Positions 1 through 6,246 are shown, numbered from the stretch's first letter. The stretch: 7,333 nt of DNA from Devosia sp. (GCA_028290245.1 JAQGKG010000466.1:1-7333); one strand, 5' to 3'. Numbers and translations: made by a program. The notes: generated from the sequence alone by a model not told the origin.

Positions 1-683
1 CCCAGCTTGAAATCGCCGACGCGGCGGAACGGCTTGCCGGCGTCGGGCTCATGGAACAGCGACAGGCGATCGAGGATCACTTCGTCCTCCAGCACCGGGC
101 CGAACCAAGTGGTTGCCGCCTGCATGATGTCGGCTGCGTCCTCATCGGCCAGCCGATCCGTCAGCGTCATGTGGAACTGGAATTCTTCGAATACATAGGG
201 ATAGCCATAGGCATCGAGCAGCTCGATCTGGCGCTCGCTGAGACCTTTGCCGGCACGGGCGGCGCGATCCTTGACCGTCATCGGGGCGCGGAACGGCTCG
301 AAGTCTTCCACAGCATGGGCCGCAAAATCCTGCAGGCGGTCATGGCTGCCATCAATGACCAGGGCCAGGAAGCCATGCAGCGAGACCAGCTTGAGCTTGC
401 CCAGGCTGAACGGCTGGTGCTTGGCGGCAAACTCGGTCAGCGCGGCGCGCAGCTGGGCTTCATCGCGGTCCTCGAACAGGGCCATCGGCGCCTTGATGGT
501 GGCGTGGAAACCGTACCGATTGGCTGACTGGGTGAGGTTGAGCAGGCGATCGCGGTCGATGCCAGCCACCGGGCCGTCGAACAGGTCGCCGTCGGCTGCG
601 TCGCGCCCCAGCCAGGTGGCGGCGCGCTCCCAAAGATTGCTGGTGGCGGAGGGGGCGTAATAGATCGCGAATCGTTCTGTCAT
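1..683 (-). CDS. DUF1045 / putative phosphonate metabolism protein (2H phosphoesterase fold), 3' end cut by window
   Basis: The minus strand is open from an ATG at 683 to the left edge, giving 227 complete codons. The N-terminus reads MTERFAIYYAPS. Two histidine motifs of the 2H phosphoesterase superfamily are visible: HAT at residues 60-62 (in YGFHATIKAP) and HMT at 171-173 (in FQFHMTLTDRL). This pattern and length match the DUF1045 family, often named 'putative phosphonate metabolism protein' because it commonly lies in alphaproteobacterial phn operons. Family members are about 230-240 residues and end near the RRVGDFKLG seen here, so probably only a few residues are missing. A ribosome binding site, AGGAG, sits about 6 bases before the ATG. 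The superfamily cleaves or ligates 2',3'-cyclic or similar phosphoesters; the exact substrate of DUF1045 is not known to me. Other phn genes, if present, would lie beyond the left edge. The family call is firm, the function is not. Confidence 0.9.
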   Translation of the reverse strand, partial: MTERFAIYYAPSATSNLWERAATWLGRDAADGDLFDGPVAGIDRDRLLNLTQSANRYGFHATIKAPMALFEDRDEAQLRAALTEFAAKHQPFSLGKLKLVSLHGFLALVIDGSHDRLQDFAAHAVEDFEPFRAPMTVKDRAARAGKGLSERQIELLDAYGYPYVFEEFQFHMTLTDRLADEDAADIMQAATTWFGPVLEDEVILDRLSLFHEPDAGKPFRRVGDFKL

Positions 684-716
684 CGAAACTCCTGCCCCAG
701 CCGCTACGCATAGTGT

Positions 717-734
717 GTGTCGGCCGTTTGACAC
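717..734. promoter_or_regulatory. Possible operator dyad in a divergent spacer
   Basis: The 113-base spacer between the divergent DUF1045 and glycerate kinase genes contains GTGTC, 8 bases, then GACAC, a perfect 5+5 inverted repeat. Its right arm overlaps a TTGACA (728-733) that resembles a sigma-70 -35 box for the plus strand. No convincing -10 box is found at 16-18 bases spacing. A divergent spacer is a natural place for a shared regulator site, but a 5+5 dyad can occur by chance, so this is a weak call. Confidence 0.2.
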
Positions 735-796
735 CTGTCCATCCTGCTCCCTGCTGGCTACCCTTGCGGCAAGAGAATCGCAAGCCGAGAGAGACG

Positions 797-2053
797 ATGA
801 CCCGCGCCCTGCTCGAAGAGATGTTCCATGCCGCGGTGGCGCAGGCGCAACCCGCGCTGGCAGTGATGCGTCACCTGCCGCCGAAGCCGAAGGGCCGCAC
901 CGTGGTGATCGGCGCCGGCAAGGCTTCGGCACAAATGGCGCGGGCCTTTGAGCAAGCCTGGGATGTCCCGCTGACCGGTCTGGTGGTGACGCGCTATGGC
1001 TATGCCGAGGCCTGCGAGCAGATCGAGATCGTCGAGGCGGCCCATCCGGTGCCGGACGAGGCGGGTTTTTTGGCGGCGCGTCGGATCATGGAAATGGTCT
1101 CGGGACTGTCAGCCGACGACTTGGTCGTGGCACTTATTTCGGGCGGTGGCTCGGCGCTGTTGCCGGCGCCGGCGATCGGCCTGACGCTGGATGACGAACA
1201 GGCCATCAACCGGGCATTGCTCGCCTCGGGCGCGCCGATCTCGGTGATGAACCTGCTCCGCAACCAGTTCTCGTCGATCAAAGGCGGTCGGCTGGCACGG
1301 CAATGTGCGCCGGCACGGGTGGCGACGCTGGTGGTATCGGATGTGCCCGGCGATGATCCGGCGCTGGTGGCTTCGGGGCCGACCGTACCCTTGGCGGGGA
1401 CTAGGGAGCTGGCGCGAAAGTATGCCACTCTTTATCGGCTCGACCTGCCGCCACATGCGCATGCTTTGCTGGCGGGCGAGGATCATCTGGCGCCGTCGCC
1501 CGATGATGCGGCGTTTGCCGGCAATAGCGTCACCACGATTGCTTCGGCCGCTCTGTCGCTGGAGGCGGCGGCGGAACTGGCGCGCGGTCATGGTATCGAG
1601 GCGGCCATTCTCAGCGATTCCATCGAGGGCGAAAGCCGCGACGTGGCGCAGGTTCTGGCGGCCATGGCGCGCGAGATTGCCGTTCGCAACCGGCCGTTCA
1701 GCAAGCCGGTGGTGTTGCTGTCCGGCGGCGAAACCACGGTAACGCTCCGCAGCAAAGGCGGGCGCGGTGGACGGAACGCCGAGTTTCTGCTGGCCTTTGC
1801 CATTGCAGTGGAGGGCGTCGAGGGCATTTCAGCGCTGGCGGCCGATACCGATGGAATCGATGGTTCGGAAGACAATGCCGGCGCTTATGCCGATGGCACC
1901 ACGGCGACACGGCTGCGCAAGGCGGGGGTAGATCCACTGGTGGCATTGGCGGCAAATGACGCATACTCGGCCTTCGCAGCCATCGGCGACCTGCTGGTCA
2001 CCGGGCCGACTGGCACTAACGTGAATGACTTCCGAGCGATCTTGATCCGATAA
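797..2053 (+). CDS. Glycerate 2-kinase, type-2 family (DUF4147 + MOFRL domains)
   Basis: This 418-residue protein has the full layout of the GckA/TtuD-type glycerate kinases, which phosphorylate D-glycerate with ATP to 2-phosphoglycerate in the cytoplasm. Motifs in order: VIGAGKASAQMA (37-48, with the likely active-site Lys42), EAAHPVPDEAG (80-90), SGGGSALL (115-122), IKGGRLA (161-167), SDVPGDDP (181-188), GGRGGRNAEF (321-330), DTDGIDG (350-356) and GPTGTNVND (403-411). The C-terminal third is the MOFRL domain. An in-frame GTG at 713 would add 28 residues, but that extension looks nothing like the family. The ATG at 797 follows a purine-rich GAGAGAG and gives the usual N-terminus and length. 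Residues 154-164 read LRNQFSSIKGG, where many relatives have RKH in place of RNQ. The gene starts a plus-strand run with VOC and sugar dehydrogenase genes, fitting sugar or sugar-acid catabolism. Some databases call relatives hydroxypyruvate reductase (TtuD); kinase is the better name. Confidence 0.93.
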   Translation: MTRALLEEMFHAAVAQAQPALAVMRHLPPKPKGRTVVIGAGKASAQMARAFEQAWDVPLTGLVVTRYGYAEACEQIEIVEAAHPVPDEAGFLAARRIMEMVSGLSADDLVVALISGGGSALLPAPAIGLTLDDEQAINRALLASGAPISVMNLLRNQFSSIKGGRLARQCAPARVATLVVSDVPGDDPALVASGPTVPLAGTRELARKYATLYRLDLPPHAHALLAGEDHLAPSPDDAAFAGNSVTTIASAALSLEAAAELARGHGIEAAILSDSIEGESRDVAQVLAAMAREIAVRNRPFSKPVVLLSGGETTVTLRSKGGRGGRNAEFLLAFAIAVEGVEGISALAADTDGIDGSEDNAGAYADGTTATRLRKAGVDPLVALAANDAYSAFAAIGDLLVTGPTGTNVNDFRAILIR

Positions 2054-2063
2054 GGAGGCCGAC

Positions 2064-2408
2064 ATGGCCAAAGCGACAGGCATAGGCGGCGTATTTTTCA
2101 GGGCGCAGGACACCGAAGCGCTGGCGCTATGGTATGAAACGCACCTGGGCATTCCGGGTTTTTGGAACCAGGAAGCGGGTATGACGGTGTTCGCGCCGTT
2201 CAAGCATGACAGCGATTATTTCGCCGCCGGCAAGCAGTGGATGATCAATTTTCGAGTCGACGATCTGGAGGCGCTGATAGTTCAACTGCGAGCGGCAGAC
2301 ATTGCCGTGGAAACTCGGGCTGAGTGGGATACGCCAGACACTGGCCAGTTCGCCCGCATCCATGACCCCGAGGGCAATCCGGTCGAACTCTGGCAGCCAC
2401 CCACCTGA
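2064..2408 (+). CDS. VOC family (glyoxalase/bleomycin-resistance fold) protein
   Basis: This is a 114-residue single-domain protein. It starts 10 bases after the glycerate kinase stop behind a strong AAGGAGG, so the two are almost certainly co-transcribed. The fold is recognisable from the paired beta-alpha-beta-beta-beta halves: GIGGVFFRAQDTEALALWY (6-24) opens the first and WMINFRVDDLEALI (59-72) the second. The family-typical ending FARIHDPEGNPVELWQP lies at 97-111. Glu108 is at the position of the last metal ligand. By hand alignment, the usual His ligands of the first and second halves appear to be Gly9 and Met60, so a glyoxalase I-type metal centre seems incomplete. This clade is widespread and mostly uncharacterised. 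The substrate is unknown; a role beside sugar catabolism, such as handling reactive aldehydes, is only a guess. The family call is secure, the function open. Confidence 0.88.
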   Translation: MAKATGIGGVFFRAQDTEALALWYETHLGIPGFWNQEAGMTVFAPFKHDSDYFAAGKQWMINFRVDDLEALIVQLRAADIAVETRAEWDTPDTGQFARIHDPEGNPVELWQPPT

Positions 2409-2503
2409 CCACAGGTCGGCTCGAAGCAAAATAATCATACAAATCCTCTTGGCAGAGAGGGGCGGGCTCTGTTCTATACGGCGACTTTTGAGGGGAGCCT
2501 TTC

Positions 2504-3442
2504 ATGGCCAAACGCAAGATTGCCGTTATCGGCGTGGGCAAGATCGCGCAGGACCAGCACCTGCCGGTGATCGATGCGTCCGACGATTTTGAACTCGCGG
2601 CGACGGTTTCGACCCGCGGCTTGGGCCACAATGGCCTGCCGGTGTTCAAGACCCCGGCGGAGCTCTATGCGGCCATGCCGGAGATCGACCTGGTCTCGAT
2701 CTGCACCCCGCCCGGCATTCGCCATCAGTATGTCCGCGAGGCGCTCGACGCCGGCAAGGACGTGATGATGGAAAAACCGCCGACCACGACGATTTCAGAA
2801 CTGGACGACTTGATCGCCCATGCAGCGCGGCTGGACCGCGTTTTGTACCAGACTTGGCACAGCCAGTGGAATCCGGCAGTGGATCGCACCAAGGCAATCC
2901 TCTCGGCCCAGGGCGTACGTTCAGTGCGGATCGACTGGCGCGAAAGCGTCCGCAAATGGCACCCCGGCCAGGACTGGGTCTGGGAACCCGGCGGGTTTGG
3001 CGTCTGCGATCCCGGCATCAACGCGTTCTCGATTTTCACCAAGATCATGCCGTTCCCGGTATTCGTCGAAAGCGCCAAGCTGACTTTTCCGGCAAACCGG
3101 CAGACGCCGATCGACGTCGAAATCGGTTTCAAGTCAGGGCAGTTGCACAAGCCGCAGCTATCGGCGGGCTTCAACTGGCTGGAAGAGAGCGGCGAAATCT
3201 GGACGCTGGCCATCGAGACCGGCACCGGTGACAAGCTCAAGCTGGCGGCCGGCGGCCGGCGGTTGACGATCAACGGTCAGATGGCGCTCGAGCATGGGGA
3301 TGGCGAATATGCCGCCATGTATGACCATTTCGCAGATTTGCTGGAGCGGCATGAAAGCGATGTGGATGCAGCCCCGCTGCGTTTGATGAGCGATGTGTTC
3401 TTGATGGGCGCGCGGGTCAATGGGCGGGATTTCGAGTGGTAG
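2504..3442 (+). CDS. Gfo/Idh/MocA-family aldose 1-dehydrogenase (D-galactose / L-arabinose 1-dehydrogenase type)
   Basis: This 312-residue cytoplasmic oxidoreductase begins with a Rossmann glycine motif, AVIGVGKIAQDQH (7-19), the signature start of Pseudomonas-type galactose 1-dehydrogenase. It has the EKPP motif with catalytic Lys91 (90-93), WH at 118-119, and a very conserved block VRIDWRESVRKWHPGQDW (141-158) followed by GVCDPGINAFSI (166-177). Asp169 and Asn173 of that block match the sugar-binding/catalytic pair of the L-arabinose/galactose dehydrogenase group. The family oxidises D-galactose, L-arabinose or D-fucose at C1 to the lactone with NAD(P)+, the first step of non-phosphorylative aldose oxidation. 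The sequence cannot separate galactose from arabinose, or NAD from NADP. The start is fixed by GAGGGGAG ending 6 bases upstream. A 95-base gap from the VOC gene allows its own promoter, though none is clear. The upstream glycerate kinase fits the same catabolic theme. Confidence 0.92.
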   Translation: MAKRKIAVIGVGKIAQDQHLPVIDASDDFELAATVSTRGLGHNGLPVFKTPAELYAAMPEIDLVSICTPPGIRHQYVREALDAGKDVMMEKPPTTTISELDDLIAHAARLDRVLYQTWHSQWNPAVDRTKAILSAQGVRSVRIDWRESVRKWHPGQDWVWEPGGFGVCDPGINAFSIFTKIMPFPVFVESAKLTFPANRQTPIDVEIGFKSGQLHKPQLSAGFNWLEESGEIWTLAIETGTGDKLKLAAGGRRLTINGQMALEHGDGEYAAMYDHFADLLERHESDVDAAPLRLMSDVFLMGARVNGRDFEW

Positions 3443-3652
3443 GCCTTCTTAGTGGGTCCCCACCTCCCCCCCCCTGATAAGGGGAGGGATTCGGACGCAT
3501 TCTCAGCCAGGTAGGGCCTCGCCATGGATTTACGGCGGGAGCCGAAACCATCGCGAGCTCACCAAAGCCGCAACCAAGCAGGAAGACCGAGCTGAGCACG
3601 CCGATCACTTATGAGCGGGTGCTGGCTATCCGTCTGACATTCCGAAACGCAT
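3443..3652. other. Convergent intergenic spacer, no gene
   Basis: Between the convergent sugar dehydrogenase and nnrD stops there are 210 bases. The left end holds the palindromic repeat listed separately. For the rest (about 3490-3652) I see no credible gene. A 63-residue minus-strand frame from a GTG at 3608 begins with a hydrophobic stretch but reads through the repeat into low-complexity Pro/Gly and overlaps the end of the dehydrogenase gene, so I treat it as chance. Confidence 0.6.
3452..3488. repeat. Palindromic C/G-run intergenic repeat, possible bidirectional transcription end
   Basis: Two adjacent dyads lie just after the dehydrogenase stop. The first is GTGGG, TC, CCCAC (3452-3463). 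The second is CCTCCCC (3463-3469) pairing with GGGGAGG (3481-3487) around an 11-base loop. The loop includes extra Cs from a run of nine (3466-3474) and ends in TGATAA. The look (GGGTCCCCACCTCCCC...GGGGAGG) is that of dispersed intergenic palindromes common in Rhizobiales genomes, recalled as a general pattern and not searched. There is no T-tract after the stem, so a classical Rho-independent terminator is not supported, but the hairpin sits where two converging transcripts would need to end. Confidence 0.55.
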
Positions 3653-4543
3653 TCAACTAACCGGCGCCATACCCGCCATGATTTTCGGAATCTGCGACGG
3701 AATTTCTCTGGCTAGATAACCCAGCAGGCCATGGTCTGCCTTGAGACGTTCGCCCGCCTCGCCATGCATGTAAACAGCCCACTGCGCTGCCAAAAGCGGA
3801 TGCGCCCCTCTTGCCAATAGACCAACGATGATGCCGGCAAGGGTGTCGCCGGAGCCTGACGTTGCAAGGCCGACATTGCCATGCCGACATTCCCATATCT
3901 CGCCCTGCGGACTGGCGATGTGGGTGCAACTACCCTTCATGATAACAACCGCGCCGCTAGCCGAAGCGGCGCGCCGGGCGGCCTCGATTGGATCAGCCAT
4001 GACCGCAGCTTTTGATATCCCCAGGAAGGTAGCCATTTCTCCCGCATGAGGCGTGATGACCACGCGTCCAGCGTGCCTTTTAAGGCTGGCTAGACTGTTG
4101 CGAAGGCCTGTCAAAGCTGCGGCGTCGATCACGAAGGTCGGACCATCCAGCGCCGACAATAACGCCACTGCCAGTTCCCCCGCCGCCTCATCGTCCATCA
4201 TGCCTGGTCCGAGCACAACGGCGTCTTCGTCTTGAATGCAGGACAGGATCGCTTCAGAATTGTCCGGTTCTATGTCGCCGACGGGTGTCTCGCTCAGGCC
4301 AAGCACGCGCGCTTCCGGCATCGCCACTGCGAGCGCGACTGCCGTGCTCTGGACGGTCGCGATCTGTACCTTCCCGGCTCCGGCCCGCAATGCGGAGACG
4401 CCCGTCAAGAGGACCGCTCCAGGAACCTCGCGATTGCCACCGACGACGATAACCCGGCCTCGCGAATCCTTATCGGTTTCCCCTTGTGGCATCGGCAGCG
4501 GATGCTTGAGCAAGAACTCACGCGTGATAGAATGCTCGGTCAT
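3653..4543 (-). CDS. nnrD: Stand-alone ADP/ATP-dependent (S)-NAD(P)H-hydrate dehydratase
   Basis: The protein has 296 residues with the ribokinase-like carbohydrate-kinase (YjeF C-terminal) domain throughout. Visible motifs are GRVIVVGG (29-36), RAGAGKVQIAT (53-63), LGPGM (111-115), IDAAAL (139-144), ITPHAGEM (163-170), MKGSCTHIA (202-210) and GLATSGSGDTLAG (225-237), which holds the catalytic Asp233 of the GxGD anion hole. The family repairs NADH or NADPH damaged by hydration, using ADP or ATP to dehydrate the S form. In many bacteria this domain is fused behind the NnrE epimerase (YjeF_N). Here that half is absent, so an epimerase must be supplied elsewhere if R-hydrate is to be used. The ATG at 4543 overlaps the phosphatase stop as ATGA, pointing to translational coupling and one operon. 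A fused NnrE-NnrD may exist elsewhere in the genome, making this an accessory copy (inference). Confidence 0.93.
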   Translation of the reverse strand: MTEHSITREFLLKHPLPMPQGETDKDSRGRVIVVGGNREVPGAVLLTGVSALRAGAGKVQIATVQSTAVALAVAMPEARVLGLSETPVGDIEPDNSEAILSCIQDEDAVVLGPGMMDDEAAGELAVALLSALDGPTFVIDAAALTGLRNSLASLKRHAGRVVITPHAGEMATFLGISKAAVMADPIEAARRAASASGAVVIMKGSCTHIASPQGEIWECRHGNVGLATSGSGDTLAGIIVGLLARGAHPLLAAQWAVYMHGEAGERLKADHGLLGYLAREIPSQIPKIMAGMAPVS

Positions 4544-5298
4544 TGCGGAGCGCTCGTCATGGACGGCTCTGCCGTTACCGTCGCGCCATCCTGTTCAAGC
4601 GGAGCGACATAATTATAGCGCTTCAGGGCCAGCTCGCCGCCCCTGCGGCTGCCTTCTTTGAAATGGTATTCGGTGATCGAGCAGTTGCCGACCTCACCCT
4701 CCCGGTCGATGGCCAATATCTGTTCTTCGCTCAACCGTTCGATGAGGTATCGCAGGCACAACACAACCACCTGGTGGCTAACAATAAGCACATCTTGCCC
4801 GCCATGATGGAGGCCAATCGTGTCCATCAAACTGCGCAGCCGCAACACCACGTCGCACCAGCTCTCGCCTGCGGGCGGGCGGTGGTAGAATTTGCCCAAT
4901 AGGCTGCGAAACTTTGCCTGCTCGGGAAACCGCTCCATAATGCCCGACGTGGTCAATCGGTCCAGAATGCCGAATTCCTTCTCACGAAGTCGCTCATCCA
5001 CGCTGAACTCGGCGTCGGAAAAACCACCATTTTGAGAAATCAGCTGCGCCGTCTTGTGCGCCCGCGCATAGGGCGACGTAACGACGACGTTGGGCAAGCC
5101 ATCGGCGGCGTTCCGCTCAAACCAGCGACCGAGCGCCACCGCTTGCGTTTCACCCCGCTCGCTCAGCGGAACATCGATGTCGCGATGATCTATATTAATC
5201 TCGGCCAGGCCCGCATCCATCGCTGCCTGACGGGCGACATTGCCGGTGCTTTCGCCGTGCCGAACAATCCACAGGCGCCGGGGCCATCTTTGTTGCAT
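4540..5298 (-). CDS. Histidine phosphatase family protein (phosphoglycerate mutase-like)
   Basis: This 252-residue protein belongs to the histidine phosphatase superfamily. The RHGES motif at 13-17 holds the phospho-accepting His14. SERGETQA (47-54), SPYARAHKTA (75-84, second Arg79), the acid-donor region RLREKEFG (103-110) and SHQ with His175 (174-176) complete the usual active site. The AGESW segment (143-147) and SHQVVVLCLRYLIE (174-187) resemble fructose-2,6-bisphosphatase or CobC-like members more than the glycolytic mutase, which carries a different set of insertions. It is likely a cytoplasmic phosphatase acting on a small phosphorylated metabolite; the substrate cannot be read from sequence. 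The tail after about residue 232 looks disordered. AGGAG lies about 5 bases before the ATG at 5298. It is the first gene of a two-gene operon with nnrD and is divergent from the SPW protein gene. Confidence 0.88.
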   Translation of the reverse strand: MQQRWPRRLWIVRHGESTGNVARQAAMDAGLAEINIDHRDIDVPLSERGETQAVALGRWFERNAADGLPNVVVTSPYARAHKTAQLISQNGGFSDAEFSVDERLREKEFGILDRLTTSGIMERFPEQAKFRSLLGKFYHRPPAGESWCDVVLRLRSLMDTIGLHHGGQDVLIVSHQVVVLCLRYLIERLSEEQILAIDREGEVGNCSITEYHFKEGSRRGGELALKRYNYVAPLEQDGATVTAEPSMTSAPQ

Positions 5299-5501
5299 TG
5301 CAATCTCCTGAAACCGTCACCGATAACTTGCCAGCGCCAACAAGGTTCGAGCGCAATCGAGTTTTAGGGGGCAACCCTGGTAGCCTTTGGCGGTCATCTC
5401 CCGGCACCAGTGCCAACCAAGTAACCGCAGGTCACGTTGCGCTTGGAACGTTATGCACCGAACCTGATTTGGTGATCATCGCAGCAGAGCTGGAGGCAAT
5501 C
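5299..5501. other. Divergent intergenic spacer, promoters expected but not pinned
   Basis: These 203 bases separate the phosphatase start (minus) from the SPW gene start (plus) and must hold promoters for both. A plus-strand frame stays open through the spacer, but its translation does not look like protein of the family downstream. A GGAAC (5445-5449), the -35 core of EcfG-type promoters, is present, but at 16-17 bases spacing the -10 reads GATT or ATTT instead of CGTT. An FNR-like TTGGT-GATC-ATCGC (5469-5482) matches only 7 of 10 conserved bases. Neither is strong enough to call. Confidence 0.5.
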
Positions 5502-5858
5502 ATGATACCAACCCGTGTTCACGGCATCTTGGACTATGTGGTCGGCGCAATCCTCATCCTGGCACCGTACCTCCTTGGGTTTGCGGATGGTACGGCAGCC
5601 CAATGGGTGCCGATGGTGCTCGGGGTTGCAGCGATCGCCTATAGCTTGGTTACCGAATACGAACTCAGTCTCGCGAAACTGCTTCCCCTCTGGGTGCATC
5701 TAGGGCTCGACATTGCCAGTGGCGTGTTGCTCGCGGCGTCGCCTTGGCTGTTCGGTTTTGCCGATCGGATTTGGTGGCCGCATGTCCTGTTCGGGGCCAT
5801 TGAAATCATCGTTCCCCTGCTTACGAGCCGGCATCCGTTTCAACCAGGGCACGCCTGA
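5502..5858 (+). CDS. SPW-repeat integral membrane protein
   Basis: This 118-residue protein has two copies of the SPW repeat. Copy one (about 7-55) starts HGILDYVVGAILILAPYLLGFAD. Copy two (about 66-110) starts HLGLDIASGVLLAASPWLFGFAD. Each copy gives two hydrophobic helices, four in all (about 11-27, 35-51, 68-86, 92-107), so it sits in the inner membrane. The name motif is intact in the second copy (SPW, 80-82) and reads APY in the first. The family has no established biochemical role. An in-frame ATG at 5298 would add 68 residues with no hydrophobic or repeat character; the ATG at 5502 is preceded by GGAG at good spacing and begins directly at the family's usual N-terminus (MIPTRVHGILD), so I chose it. 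It is probably co-oriented with, and possibly co-regulated with, the small protein and bd oxidase downstream. Confidence 0.88.
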   Translation: MIPTRVHGILDYVVGAILILAPYLLGFADGTAAQWVPMVLGVAAIAYSLVTEYELSLAKLLPLWVHLGLDIASGVLLAASPWLFGFADRIWWPHVLFGAIEIIVPLLTSRHPFQPGHA

Positions 5859-5948
5859 GATGCACTGCCGGTGGTCCCTAGTAGAGAAACGCCTGGAGCG
5901 AAGCCCATTGTTGGAATGGAAAGATAAGCCTTTAGGCTCCTTGGCGAT

Positions 5949-5973
5949 GGACCTTTTCGGGCGGCGAGGCGTT
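5949..5973 (+). promoter_or_regulatory. Candidate EcfG-type (general stress response) promoter
   Basis: GGACC (5949-5953), 16 bases, then CGTT (5970-5973) matches the alphaproteobacterial EcfG sigma-factor consensus GGAAC-N16/17-CGTT at all but one base (C for A at the fourth -35 position). The -10 element ends 28 bases before the start codon of the 60-residue protein, a natural distance for a promoter with a short leader. One mismatch means chance is possible. If real, it would place this small protein, and perhaps the oxidase behind it, under the general stress response. Confidence 0.35.
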
Positions 5974-6001
5974 AGCGAAACCAGAATGAAGGAGATGTTA
6001 A

Positions 6002-6184
6002 ATGCCTAAACTTGAACAGGCCGGTGTCGCTCAACCAAATGAGATCGAACAGGCTGAGAATTCGGTGCAGCAACAGCCGAGCGAGAAGCCAGACCAAACG
6101 AAGCCAAAACCAAAAGACGATGAGGATCTTCCGGGGGCAGATGGTCCTTCGTCGGCCGGCGCCAACGAAGACACATACGACTAG
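6002..6184 (+). CDS. Small acidic Pro/Gln-rich hypothetical protein, predicted disordered
   Basis: This is a 60-residue protein, MPKLEQAGVAQPNEIEQAEN at its start, which I do not recognise. By my count it has 14 Asp/Glu against 5 Lys, 8 Pro and 7 Gln, and no Arg, His, Phe, Trp or Cys. The middle (26-42) alternates Pro and Lys and ends in an acidic patch DDED. There is no signal peptide or membrane helix. Such a composition predicts an unstructured, highly soluble cytoplasmic protein. The gene is believable despite its size because a near-ideal AAGGAG sits about 8 bases before the ATG, and it lies between two same-strand genes with 143 and 62 bases of spacing. A candidate EcfG-type promoter lies just upstream. 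Similar short disordered proteins are often stress-induced in alphaproteobacteria, but no function can be assigned from sequence. Confidence 0.75.
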   Translation: MPKLEQAGVAQPNEIEQAENSVQQQPSEKPDQTKPKPKDDEDLPGADGPSSAGANEDTYD

Positions 6185-6246
6185 CCTACTAGACACACGA
6201 TATTTCAAACGCCTGCGCACTGGATTCAACAAGAGCGGACGGCAAA

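Noticed and set aside
51..527. A 158-codon plus-strand frame opposite the DUF1045 gene
   Set aside because: The minus strand encodes the HxT-motif protein across the same region with a good start site; the plus frame matches no family.
713..796. A 28-residue extension of glycerate kinase from a GTG at 713
   Set aside because: It would occupy most of the divergent promoter spacer and does not resemble the family; the ATG at 797 gives normal length.
2449..2479. A promoter TTGGCA ... CTATAC before the sugar dehydrogenase
   Set aside because: The spacing is 19 bases, longer than usual, and both boxes are imperfect; it is possible but not supported enough to list.
2725..3273. A 182-codon minus-strand frame inside the sugar dehydrogenase gene
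   Set aside because: It is fully covered by a highly conserved enzyme on the other strand; its Ser/Pro-rich translation is typical of a shadow frame.
3417..3608. A 63-residue minus-strand frame with a lipoprotein-like start in the convergent spacer
   Set aside because: It has a GTG start without a clear ribosome binding site, reads through the palindromic repeat and overlaps the end of the dehydrogenase gene.
5445..5469. An EcfG-type promoter before the SPW gene
   Set aside because: The GGAAC -35 core is perfect, but the -10 at 16-17 bases reads GATT or ATTT, lacking the required GTT.
5469..5482. An FNR/FixK-like box before the SPW gene
   Set aside because: Only 7 of 10 conserved positions match, and the right half-site is poor.
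5298..5501. A 68-residue N-terminal extension of the SPW protein from an upstream ATG
   Set aside because: The extension has no family resemblance or hydrophobic character, its ATG lies at the phosphatase start, and the ATG at 5502 has its own ribosome binding site and the standard N-terminus.
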